Below are positions 54,763-64,000 of a stretch of 64,000 nucleotides of DNA, piece after piece. The stretch spans positions 25,546,779 to 25,610,778 of the forward strand of contig JAKSZU010000005.1 of assembly GCA_026018925.1 (NCBI GenBank), read 5' to 3'. Origin of the DNA: Tupaia tana (Eukaryota > Chordata > Mammalia > Scandentia > Tupaiidae). Every line of letters starts with the position of its first letter. Position 1 is the stretch's first letter. A program made the translations under genes and the position numbers. Below the pieces are notes generated by a model that saw nothing but the letters and a program-made list of their open reading frames with translations, had not been told where the DNA came from and did not search any database.

Positions 54763-55710
54763 GTATTAACAAGTTCTAACACTTCCACTATAAGTTCTAG
54801 TCAATAGCCAAGGATCTTTTTGAAAAAAATAAAAAATGAAAGGTGAAATGCTGGGATGAGCCCTGCCGTGTGAGTCTATCTTTCCTGGGTTAAGGTTCTT
54901 TCTCCAGAACCTTTTCCTACTGGGAGAAGAACATTTGGGTAACTAGCTACGTAGAAATAGGATATCATATGAAAGCTTTACATGAATTCAGTTCTTATTA
55001 ATCAAATACTTACTTTCTGTTGCATACCACTAGGAAAACTATCACATATTTTCCAATAATTCTACATTTGTAATTCTTTCATTTTCTACATCAAATTGTA
55101 ATTTGGTATACTTAGCTATTTGCTTCCTATCCCATTTTAGCAATATGTTAAAAACCTTTTCAGATATTTGAAAAACCATTTTAAATGTAAGCATTTTTAG
55201 GGTGCTACTTGTAGTTAGATATAGCCCTTTTTAATAAGCCAGAAAATTAGTTAAGCTGAGCAAAAACATGCTCAAAGCTATGACACTTAGGCCCTGAGCT
55301 CTATGGCAGCTGGGTAACTGGGTCACTATCCAGTTCATTCTTTCATTCACCATATGTTTACCCAACGTTCACTACAGGCTAGGATATTATATATTGTATC
55401 TGGTGCCTTGGCTTCCTGTCTACAAAGTATCATCTTTGCTTAAATAGTAACTGATGCAGACACAGGCGAGCACACACGAAATTTAAACGGGGCTGTAAAA
55501 CATTATAGTTCTATATATTTTTATATATAATAAAATACTTAACTGATAGATCATATTTATCTTGTGCCAATACCTGTTAGTTTTTATTTTTGGATAACTT
55601 TAATGATTTCTTAAACATCCTACAAAAAAGGTTAATTCTAGCTAGTAGAACATTTGCATTTCAAATGTCCTTCTACATTTCGTTTTTCTAATTGTGAACC
55701 ACCAACTATG

Positions 55711-55757
<47 letters not shown>
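55711..55757 (+). repeat. Long pure poly(A) tract
   Basis: About 46 consecutive A bases. It lies on the side of a minus-strand SINE where a T tract would be expected. Confidence 0.97.
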
Positions 55758-55759
<2 letters not shown>

Positions 55760-55764
55760 AGAAA

Positions 55765-55985
55765 ATTTTCCAGAGGGTGTGTACACCTGCCAGAGAGAGA
55801 AGAGAAGGGACAGAACATCCCCCAATGGGGCATGGTCATACCAATCCCTTTTCCTCCATTTTTCCATCCTGTCAGGGTTTTGGACACACATGTACATGCA
55901 CCCAGAGTGTTTTTCAAGCTACCATGGAATTTGAACCATGTGGTCAGCCATATGGGATCCAGTAACCAGGCCACGGGGCCAGCCC
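55765..55985 (-). repeat. tRNA-derived SINE, old
   Basis: 'GGTGTGTACACCTGCCAGAG', 'CCCCCAATGGGGCATGGTC' and the head end CACGGGGCCAGCCC. Confidence 0.8.
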
Positions 55986-56440
55986 AAAACACCTTTTATA
56001 ATGCAAAATGGTAAAGGCAAAAACCAAACTGGAATACTGCCCAACTCCTACTCTCAAGAGAGTTATACTATAGTTAGACTTTTTGAAAGTACACTAAACT
56101 CATTAGTAGAATTTATATTATTTTGAAAAAGCAGCATGCTGAATAGCATAATAAACATCTCCATACAGCTAAATAGACAGACATCATTCTGACTGTAAGA
56201 AAAGACCTCGTGAAAAGAACTTCATTCCAGGACACACAGACCCCTACAGCACATGAGCTCTTCTCAACAGCACCCCTCACCAGCCAGCCAAAGTGGGGAA
56301 ACTGACAAAGATCGGGAAACTCATGAATGCACAAATGACCCATAACACATAAAAGATGGGGTGTGGGGTAAGTTACATTGCATGTGATAAGGCTATAAAA
56401 AATGCATCTTTAGATTACATTCATAAGCAAGAGTTCTAAT

Positions 56441-56707
56441 GTGGGCCAGCTCTACGGCCCAGTGATTAAGGTGACCAGATCCCACATGGCTGGCTGTGTA
56501 GTTCGAGTACTAGACTGGGCAGTTTGAGAAACACACTAGGCACGTGTGTGTGTGTGGGTATGAGTGTGGGTGTGCGCCTCAAATCCTGAAAGGTGGGAGA
56601 GATGGCAAAGAAGGGACTACAGTTTGAGCATTCCTCATAGGACTCCTGGCTCCTCTCTGTCTGTCGCTAGCAAGCACATGTACCCTCTCGCAAAAATAAA
56701 TGAACAA
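56441..56707 (+). repeat. tRNA-derived SINE, old subfamily
   Basis: The duplication is CAAGAGTTCTAAT on both sides (ending 56440 and 56722). The head is GTGGGCCAGCTCTACGGCCC. A (GT)n patch lies inside the body. Confidence 0.9.
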
Positions 56708-56814
56708 AAGCAAGAGTTCTAATTTTAATCAATAATGTATTATCTTCTAAAGGATGAAAGCTTTCAATCATTTAACTTCTTCCACAGTAAAGTCTAGAAA
56801 ATATTTGTGTTCTT

Positions 56815-56971
56815 TTTAAAGAATTATTTTATTTAACTTTATTTATCTATTTATCTTAATTTGACCAGAGATGGATAGAGTTAGAGTTAGCTGCCAGGCC
56901 TGGGACTCAAACCACAGTCAGCCATATGGGAGTCCAGTACCCTCCACCGCCATGCCACCTGCTGGTCCCGA
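56815..56971 (-). repeat. tRNA-derived SINE, short form
   Basis: TTTATCTTAATTTGACCAGA, AGCTGCCAGGCCTGGGACTC and CACCTGCTGGTCCC. Confidence 0.88.
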
Positions 56972-57079
56972 AAATATGTTTTTAAGTGACTAATAAATTA
57001 TTTCAGGTTCTTTTCCATCTCTAATTTCTATGCTTTGGGGCCACAAGTATCTAGGGGAGTAGAAGCCATCAAAAGAGCA

Positions 57080-57230
57080 CCACTTTGGAGTGAGGGTCCT
57101 GGGTTCACAAACTTTGGCCCTGTCACTCACTCACCTGCAGTGTGACCAATGAGATGGCCAGAAAGCTCAGTCTCTCTGTATGTAAAAATGGCATCGTTCA
57201 TGACACAGGATTACGAGGAAGTAAAAAAAT
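57080..57230 (+). repeat. Probable MIR remnant
   Basis: 'GAGGGTCCTGGGTTCACAAA' and 'CACTCACCTGCAGTGTGACC' resemble the MIR 5' half. Confidence 0.5.
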
Positions 57231-57955
57231 GCCACACTGCCAGAAAAACCATTTGAGCCACGAAGCATGGCAATGCTAATCTGTCGCGCAGTCGATGGCT
57301 GCACAGGATTGAAGGAGATAAGAACTGATGCTGGGCTGCTGGGCGGCCCGGTCTTCCCCTAGACTCGTAATCAGAGGGCCTGGGCCCAAGTCGTAGCCGC
57401 GTGACTAACAGCCATGCACACGACACCACTTCTCCCGGCCTGTCCTTCCAAACCCTTCCCTGTAAATGATCTGGGCAAAGGTGAACTCCGAACCTACCTC
57501 ACCCACTCCATGACTCTAGAAATGTGCTCTGGCCACACACTGCTCTTTTCCTTTGTGTACAACCAAAAGCCTACTTGTTTTTGTTTGTTTCATCAGCACG
57601 GTAATAGACATTTTATATATTCTGACCTGAAAACTTCTGTTTTCACAGACAAAGGTACAAGTATAAGAAAATAGTGCAATACATAATTGAACACCTCTGT
57701 ACTTCTGTTATGCTGGTATGACTATCACAATGTAGTAAGATAAAACCAACTGTCTCTATGGGGTCCCAGATAAGGTACTTCTTAGGATCTGATGCCACTT
57801 CTATCTGAAAGACTAACGTGATTGATTTGAAATTTTTTTTTAAGGCAAGCACAGGTAACTGTTGGTAGTATAAATAAAGACTGCTTTAGAAGGCAGATTC
57901 TGCTCCCAAGTCAATCTTGAATTTTCCTTTTTATTAAAAAAAAGTATTTATTTTG

Positions 57956-58212
57956 GGACCAGCAGATGGTCTAACGGTTACATCACTGGAGTGCCACGTA
58001 ACTGACTACAGTTCAAGTCTCAGACCTGGTGACTTCAAACTCATGCTGGGTACATGTGCATGTGTGCCCAAGGTCTTGAGAGGAGAATGAAGGAGACGGG
58101 ACTGTGGTATGGCCATCCCCCAGGGGACGATTTCTTGCATTCTGTATCTCTCTATATTTCCAGCGAGCACATGGACCCTATAGCAAAAAATCTCTCTCAA
58201 AAAAAAATTTAT
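57956..58212 (+). repeat. tRNA-derived SINE, long form, diverged
   Basis: GGGACCAGCAGATGGTCTAA to CCCTATAGCAAAAAATCTCT with an A tail. Confidence 0.9.
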
Positions 58213-58251
58213 TAATATATATCTATATATGTGTGTGTGTGTGTATTTATT

Positions 58252-58295
<44 letters not shown>
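58213..58295 (+). repeat. (TG)n/(TA)n compound microsatellite
   Basis: It includes about 20 TA units at 58255-58292. It sits between the tails of two oppositely oriented SINEs. Confidence 0.96.
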
Positions 58296-58296
<1 letters not shown>

Positions 58297-58437
58297 TATA
58301 CAATAGGGAACATGTGCTCACCAGAGAGAGAGAAAGAGGGAAAGTGAGAAAGCAAGCTGCCAGGTGTGGGATTCAAACTGTGGTCAGCCATGTGGGAGTC
58401 CAGTACCTTAACCACACCATACCACCTGCTGGCCTCC
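58296..58437 (-). repeat. tRNA-derived SINE, short form
   Basis: GGGAACATGTGCTCACCAGA, AAGCAAGCTGCCAGGTGTGG and CACCTGCTGGCC. Confidence 0.88.
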
Positions 58438-58466
58438 ATCTTATGTTTTTCGAAAAAACTCATTGA

Positions 58467-58705
58467 GGGTCAGATCCAGGCTTGCTGTTTAAGAGAGTCA
58501 GATCCCACAGAGCTGACTGTGAGGTTTGCATCCCAGACCTGGAGGCTAAGAAACACTCAGGCCACGTGTGCGTATGTGCCCAAAATCCTGAAAAAGGGAA
58601 GAAATGGAGAAGGGGCTGTGGTGTGTCCACTGGGGCTGGGGGTGTCTCCTTTTCCTTTCTCTTTGGCAAGCACATGTGTCTTCTAGCAAGAAACAAAAAA
58701 ACACA
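58467..58705 (+). repeat. tRNA-derived SINE, old subfamily
   Basis: 'GAGTCAGATCCCACAGAGCT', 'CCAGACCTGGAGGCTAAGAA', 'TCCACTGGGGCTGGGGGTG' and TTCTAGCAAGAAAC. Confidence 0.75.
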
Positions 58706-59229
58706 TTGAAAGCTATAAAAGAACAAAATTTTCAATCTTATTTCCCCCCATAAATGCCAAGAATCAGCAGGACACTGCTACTTTGTGATCAAACCTACAC
58801 AATAAAACAAATGAAGTAGAACTAAAACACAGCCAGAATAGGTTTTAGGGGGTGGTATTACCAATAATTAAGATTCCCAGATTTCAGTATTGTAACTATG
58901 GACAAGATAGAAGAAATTTAAATACTAAAACTTTCAAAGCTAATCAGTGAAAGCAATGATTAAAATAACGGATTTAAGACGCTCAATGTATTCCAGTTGC
59001 GACTTCATATTCACAAATGATCAGCTCGAGAATGATTCTGGACCTCGAAGAACCATCACTGGGTGGGCCTGATGTCTGTGCTTTCTCAAGGACAGTCTAA
59101 ATAGGTAGTGGCCTCAGGAACAGGGACTAAATCCACCTTGGCCTTCGTATTTATCCAGAATGATTCCTATCTCAGCCGGAGGGCCTTCTAATTTATTAAA
59201 GTGAGCTGAGTTACGGTTGTACTTCTAAG

Positions 59230-59252
59230 TAAAAAAAAAAAAAAAAAAAAAA
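59230..59252 (+). repeat. Poly(A) tract
   Basis: About 23 A bases with no identifiable element attached. Confidence 0.95.
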
Positions 59253-59599
59253 ATCCTTACTATATTGTAATTCATTACCCAGATCAGATATATCACAAAT
59301 AAAATTGCCCCTCAAAATACAAATGCCTAGTGTTACACAATTAGAAATGAAGTATTTGTAAAGTCAGAAAAATTAAAAGGCTATGTTATATAAAGTCATT
59401 AGGATGATCAACAATGAATCCTAAATTACATTAGTGTCCCAAGATTCTGAAACAGAGTCAAACAAAATCCCAGGTTTTTACACATTTTGTTATTACTGCC
59501 TGCCTTTCTGACACCTCCACTACGAAACCTTCACAAACAAAATACATGCGAAAGCACAGCAATTCTTCGTAAGCTTTGAACTTGACCTCCCATCCATCC

Positions 59600-61050
59600 T
59601 CCCAACCTCTCCTGTCCATCCATCACTCCACCCACCAGGGTTCATTGAGAGCTTTCTATGTGCCACATGCTGATATTCTAGGGCTGGAAGTTCAGCACTA
59701 AACAACCTAAAAACCCCTGACCTTGTGAAGTTTACACTTGCAGGGAGAGGAAGGGGAAGATAAACAAAAGACTAGACACATAAAATATGCAGAATTTTTT
59801 AAAAAAGTGTTACAGAGCAAAATCAAGCAAGGTAGGGAAGACAAGGTACTGGGAGAACAGCTATTTTAAATAGAATGATCGGGGAAACACCCCATGAGAA
59901 GGTGACATCTGAATTAAAACTAAAAAGTGACCAGAAAGCCGTGGGGGTATCTGGTACGAAGATGTTCCCTGTAGGCAAATGAATCGGTAACTATAAAGGC
60001 CCTGGGTGAGGATGTGCCTGGTGTGCTCAATGAACAGTAAGGGGGCCAGTCTGCATGAAATGAGCAGGCAGAGAAGAGATCAGAACAGTAACTGGAACTA
60101 ACTAATCTTGCAGGGCCTTTAAGCATTGGATTTTACTAAACCTAAGAACTTGAACAGATGACCCTGCTTACTATGTTGAGAATGATCTGAAGGGGTCAAA
60201 GACAAAGGCAATTAGAAGCCTACTGGAATATATCAAGCAAGAGATGATGGTCGATTGAACCACACGGAGAGAGTTGTCAGAAAAGACGCAATTATAGATA
60301 TGTTTTGAAGGCAGATCCAATATGGTTGGAAGATGGGTTGACAGATGGGGGAGAAGTCAAGAATGACCTCAAGATTTTTGGTTTGAACAAGAGGAAAGAG
60401 TTGGAGTACCAGCGATGCAGACGTCTGTAAGACAGCGGGCTTAATGACTACGCACAAGCGTGCGGTGTAAAATCTGCAATGACCAACGGATCTCTAAGGA
60501 GAGACGCGTAGTCAGTTAAATACAAAAGCCCGGATCAAAGGAGGGCTGTGATGGTAAGTGGCATCAGCGTGCAGATGACATAGAAAGTTATTAGATTGAG
60601 AAAGACCACCAAAGGAGTGTGAGTTTAAGCAGAAAATTTAAGGCTTGCGTTTCAGGACTCAGCCTTAGGGCATTTCAACGTGAGGAGGTTTGGGAAATTG
60701 AGTTGAGGAGTGGTCATTGTGGATGGAAGAAAATTAGGAGCGTGTGATGTGGAGAAACCAAATAAAGTTAGTATTTCAAGGAGGAGGGAATAATCAACTG
60801 TGTCAAATCCTGCAGACAAGTAAGATTAGGTCTGAGAATTAAGCATTGGATTTAGCAACATGGAATTCATCAGTGACCTTAATACAGAGTTTTGGAGTGG
60901 CTGAGAGCAAAAGCCTCCTGGAATGAGCTCCTGAGAGAATTGGAGGAGGGGAATTAGAGCAGGGACGATTCTTCTGAGAAATTATGCTATATGCAAAAAG
61001 GAGAACTTTTGTATTTTGGGAGGAACTGTGATAATCAGAGGTGATAGCAC
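59600..61050 (-). pseudogene. L2 LINE remnant (CR1 clade), ORF2 and 3' end
   Basis: The minus strand has K-N-L-E-V-I-L-D-F-S and I-C-L-Q-N-I-S-I-I-A near 60290-60385, which match the end of the L2 reverse-transcriptase region. Further up, 'CAGCCTTAGGGCATTTCAAC' is the reversed G-S-V-L-G-P-type region, decayed. The 3' end lies at the left (near 59650, TATGTGCCACATGCTGATAT). Many frame breaks; an ancient, inactive copy. Confidence 0.8.
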
Positions 61051-61249
61051 TCTGTCACCATAAACACAAGGCAACCCTTTTCAACCCCATTAAGAACTTT
61101 GTTACTTATACCTATCAACATCTTTAATTCCTTTCTTCAGGCTAATTCCTCCGGCAGCTGGTCTCAATATCCCACCCTTGCGATAACCGTCATCATTCAT
61201 CTCCCTTCAAACTCTCTCCCTCACATAAAAGAAGTTCATGTCTCAACAA

Positions 61250-61274
61250 TCTAAAAAAAAAAAAAAAAAAAAAA
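61250..61274 (+). repeat. Poly(A) tract
   Basis: About 24 A bases after CAATCT, with no clear element. Confidence 0.95.
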
Positions 61275-61477
61275 ATTCTTCTACAATGATTTCCCTTTCC
61301 CCATTTTCATTTCATCACTAATATTTTTGAAATAGAAGACCATGCTTATAATTTCAACTCCTTTCCCCAAGGGTTTCCATTTGCCTCAGCCACTGGGATT
61401 GGTTTTATTTGTGGTCATGAATGTCTAACTGCTAAATATAATGGCCACTTTCCAGTCCCAAATTCTGCTTTCTTCTT

Positions 61478-61743
61478 CTTTTTTTTTTTTTTTTTTTTTT
61501 TTTTGAGAGATTTTTGCTATAGGGTACATGCGCTCGCCAAAGAGACAGAAAGCGAGAACTCACCTCCCGGGGGAATGGCCATGCCACAATCCCTTCTCCT
61601 CCATTCTCCTCTCGGGATCTCGGGCATGCACGCACGCACATACATGTGCCCAGCATGAGTTTAAGCCACCGGGTCCGGGACTTGAACTGCGGTTGACTAC
61701 ATGGGAGTCCAGCGACACAGCCATTACGCCAACTGCTGGTCCC
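61478..61743 (-). repeat. tRNA-derived SINE, long form
   Basis: A 26-base T tract, GATTTTTGCTATAGGGTACA and head AACTGCTGGTCCC. The GA block is shortened. Confidence 0.92.
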
Positions 61744-61844
61744 TCTCCTTAAAACGCTTGACTGGCTTCAATTACACCATTCCATTCTGGTTCTCATCCT
61801 ACCTACTACTCCTTTGTGATAGGTGTCTATCTCTGTCTTTTAAA

Positions 61845-62030
61845 AATACTTAATTTTGTTTATTATTATTTTTTAATTTGCCAGAGGGCACATGTTCTCA
61901 TGAGAAAGAGAGCGAGCGAGCGAGCAAGTGAGCAGGAAAGTGAGAAAGCAAGCCGCCAGGTCTAGGACGCGAACCACAGTCTGCCGTGTGGAAACCCACA
62001 ACCTCAACCAAATGTTAACAGCTGGCCCAT
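61845..62030 (-). repeat. tRNA-derived SINE, short form
   Basis: AATTTGCCAGAGGGCACATG, a (GAGC)n run, AAGCCGCCAGGTCTAGGACG and AACAGCTGGCCC. Confidence 0.88.
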
Positions 62031-62309
62031 ATTTATTTCTTTTAGACAAACTTCAAAACAAATTGGCCAAAGTGAAAAGAACACTTCTGTTCTCCAAAAC
62101 TGGGAACAAATTTTGACTCCTACTAACAATGTATAAATGTGCTAACTTCTCCCAAACTATTCAAATCTTGGATAATTTTGTTCCTTTTAATTTTTATAAA
62201 TCTTATAATTGAAAAGTATTCTAGTTAAATTATATATATCACTATCCTTTAGTACCTCTTTATATTCTTAGCCCCAGTTTTTTTTTCTATTAAATAGCAG
62301 TGTTTTTTC

Positions 62310-62565
62310 GGGACCAGCAGTTAGTGTAATGGCTATGTTGCTGGACTCCCATGTAGTCGACCACGGTTCGAGTCCCGGACCCAGTGGCTTAAACTCACGC
62401 CGGGCACGTGTGAGTGCGTGCCCAAGATCCCGAGAGGAGAATGGAGAAGGGATTCCGGCGTGGTCATCCCCTCTGGGGGGTGATTTCTCGCTTTCTGTCT
62501 CTCAGTCTCTTTCTGACGAGCACACGCACCCTATAGCAAACCCCCCCCCCCAAAAAAAGGAGTGT
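62310..62565 (+). repeat. tRNA-derived SINE, long form
   Basis: GGGACCAGCAGTTAGTGTAA to CCCTATAGCAAA, then a C run and an A tail. The flanks CAGTGTTTTTT and GAGTGTTTTTT are a likely duplication. Confidence 0.93.
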
Positions 62566-63009
62566 TTTTTTTTACCAGCTGATATAAACCCCATATATTA
62601 AGATAACAAGCTTTTATCACATTAGTATAATTATTTGTCCTAAGCCTCCTATTTGCCTTTTGGTTGTGTCTGGCATAAAGCAGTTTTCAATTTTCATGTA
62701 ATTAAATCCATTCACTTCCTCTTTTGAGAGTTCTTCCACTAATCTTATCCCCTCCTTCATAACAAAATAAATATTTGCCTCTACTTAATTTGCATAGTTT
62801 TAAAAAACTGATTATCATTAGATTTTGATTGGTAACACTGTATGAGAATAGCCCTAACTTCATATTTCTCCCAGTGGTTCAGAGTATATCTGACTTACAC
62901 TTGAGTTCAATAACTGTGTCTTTATTCCTTTCTAAATCATCCTCTTCCTCAAGGCACTTCTATACTCCCTATATCCCATAACCAGAAACAGAGAAACCAC
63001 TACTTTATT

Positions 63010-63262
63010 TTTTTTAAGGTTTTTGCCATAGGGCGTGTGCATCCGCCTGAGAGACAGAGAGAGGGAAAGTGAGAAGTCACTCCCCAGAGGGGATGGCCAT
63101 GCTGCAGTCCCTTCTCCTCCATTCTCCTCTTGGGATTACGGGCACTCATGCACACATGGCCAGCATGAGTTCCAAGCTGCCATATCTGGGACTTGAACCA
63201 CCGCCAGCCAGCCATGTGGGAGCCTAGAACCTTAACCACCATGCCACCTGTTCGCACCTTGA
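63010..63262 (-). repeat. tRNA-derived SINE, older long form
   Basis: TTTTTGCCATAGGGCGTGTG to CATGCCACCTGTTCGCACC. The palindrome reads CCCCAGAGGGGATGG. Confidence 0.9.
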
Positions 63263-63564
63263 AGGCACTACTTTCAGTTAAGGTTTGAGTTACTTGTTGC
63301 AGTTGGTCTTTTTTAGCAGGTACTCGAAAGAATTTTCAGTCTTTCCTCTCTCCTCTCTACCCTTCAAAACACTAGTATCCAAAAATATTACTTTCTCCAC
63401 TGAATACTCTCTGCAGCCCCCAACTGCTTCTACAAAATTGAAGCCAAATTCTTCACCCTAGCATCCAAAACTTCCAGATCCAGCTCCTCTGGTTTCATTT
63501 CCTGACACAATTCTATTAATACACATTCAATGCTTTGGCTGTACCAAGTCTGTTTTACAGTGTG

Positions 63565-63672
63565 CAGAAATGGAGAAGGGATTGCGGCATGACCACATTC
63601 CCTTGGGGGTGGCTTCTTCCCCACCACCTCCAGAGTGCACATGTCCTCTAGCAATTAAATTTTTAAAAGAGA
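63565..63672 (+). repeat. tRNA-derived SINE, 3' fragment
   Basis: 'AAATGGAGAAGGGATTGCGG', 'CCCTTGGGGGTGGCTTCTTC' and TGTCCTCTAGCAATTAAA. The head half is absent. Confidence 0.7.
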
Positions 63673-64000
63673 GAGAATTTTATCTACTATTTTCCATAGC
63701 CATTTTCTATTCTTTCAACATTTTATATTGTTGCTTCTTTCTTCAAATTTCTCTTTTTTTAAAAAAAGAGAGCTGAGTTAGGATTTTTTTTTTTTTTTTT
63801 GCTTTAAAATATCTGTTAATTACTAGCCCACTATGAAAATCTGTCCTGAGAGGAAAGAATTTCTAGAAACCAAATATCTGATTCAATCTGAATTAATCTA
63901 TAACCTATTACGCAGAAACACTAAAATCAGGACTTTTTTTTTTTAAAAAGGTTATTAATTAGCATAAACTTTAAATTAGATGTTCAATATAGGCTACTTA

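Larger units (their letters stand above)
45518..64000 (-). other. LNX2: LNX2 intron 1 (partial)
   Basis: At least 18.5 kb of upstream sequence shows no coding exon and no CpG island. It has the densest SINE load in the window. No element was recognised in 45790-46500, 48510-48840, 49100-49595, 50640-51160, 54770-55710, 55990-56425, 57240-57950, 58710-59590, 61050-61475, 62570-63005, 63270-63560 or 63680-64000, apart from simple A/T runs and faint L1- or L2-like words. Confidence 0.75.

Overview
This is intronic and exonic DNA of a placental mammal. Eight consecutive coding exons of LNX2 (ligand of Numb protein X 2, a RING and four-PDZ E3 ubiquitin ligase) are read on the minus strand from about 45.5 kb down to 2.3 kb. 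Each exon boundary carries an AG acceptor and GT donor, and the splice phases chain without a break. The joined exons encode 644 complete codons of a protein I expect to be about 690 residues. Only the last coding exon (about 45 residues, with the 3' UTR) lies below position 1. The non-coding first exon and promoter lie above position 64000 or were not recognised. I see no other protein-coding gene.

Layout, high to low coordinates, following transcription: intron 1 (partial, 45518-64000); exon 2 with the start codon and RING domain (45002-45517); intron 2 (31507-45001); exon 3 with the NPAF motif; intron 3 (about 1.1 kb); exon 4 (PDZ1); intron 4 (11.5 kb, containing a decayed 4 kb L1); exon 5 (PDZ1 end and PDZ2); intron 5; exon 6; intron 6; exon 7 (PDZ3); intron 7 (containing an antisense L1 3' end); exon 8; intron 8; exon 9 (PDZ4); then the start of intron 9.

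About 70 copies of one tRNA-derived SINE superfamily dominate the non-coding DNA, roughly a quarter of the window by my estimate. They have pol III A and B boxes, poly(A) tails and clear 9-18 bp target-site duplications, and several are close to identical and look recent. The family occurs as a long form (about 255 bp) and short forms lacking a central block. A second SINE type, two mariner-derived MITE families, MIR, L2, a hAT remnant, a truncated U2 snRNA retropseudogene and an unidentified processed retrocopy are also present.

The organism is a non-primate, non-rodent placental mammal by the repeats: I see no Alu, B1/B2, carnivore SINEC, ruminant, rabbit C, bat VES, horse ERE or AfroSINE copies. 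I cannot name the order. Dermopteran (colugo) tRNA SINEs are the first comparison I would make, but that is a guess. No prokaryotic system, CRISPR array or novel gene cluster is present; the unusual content is the SINE biology and its possible effects on LNX2 RNA.
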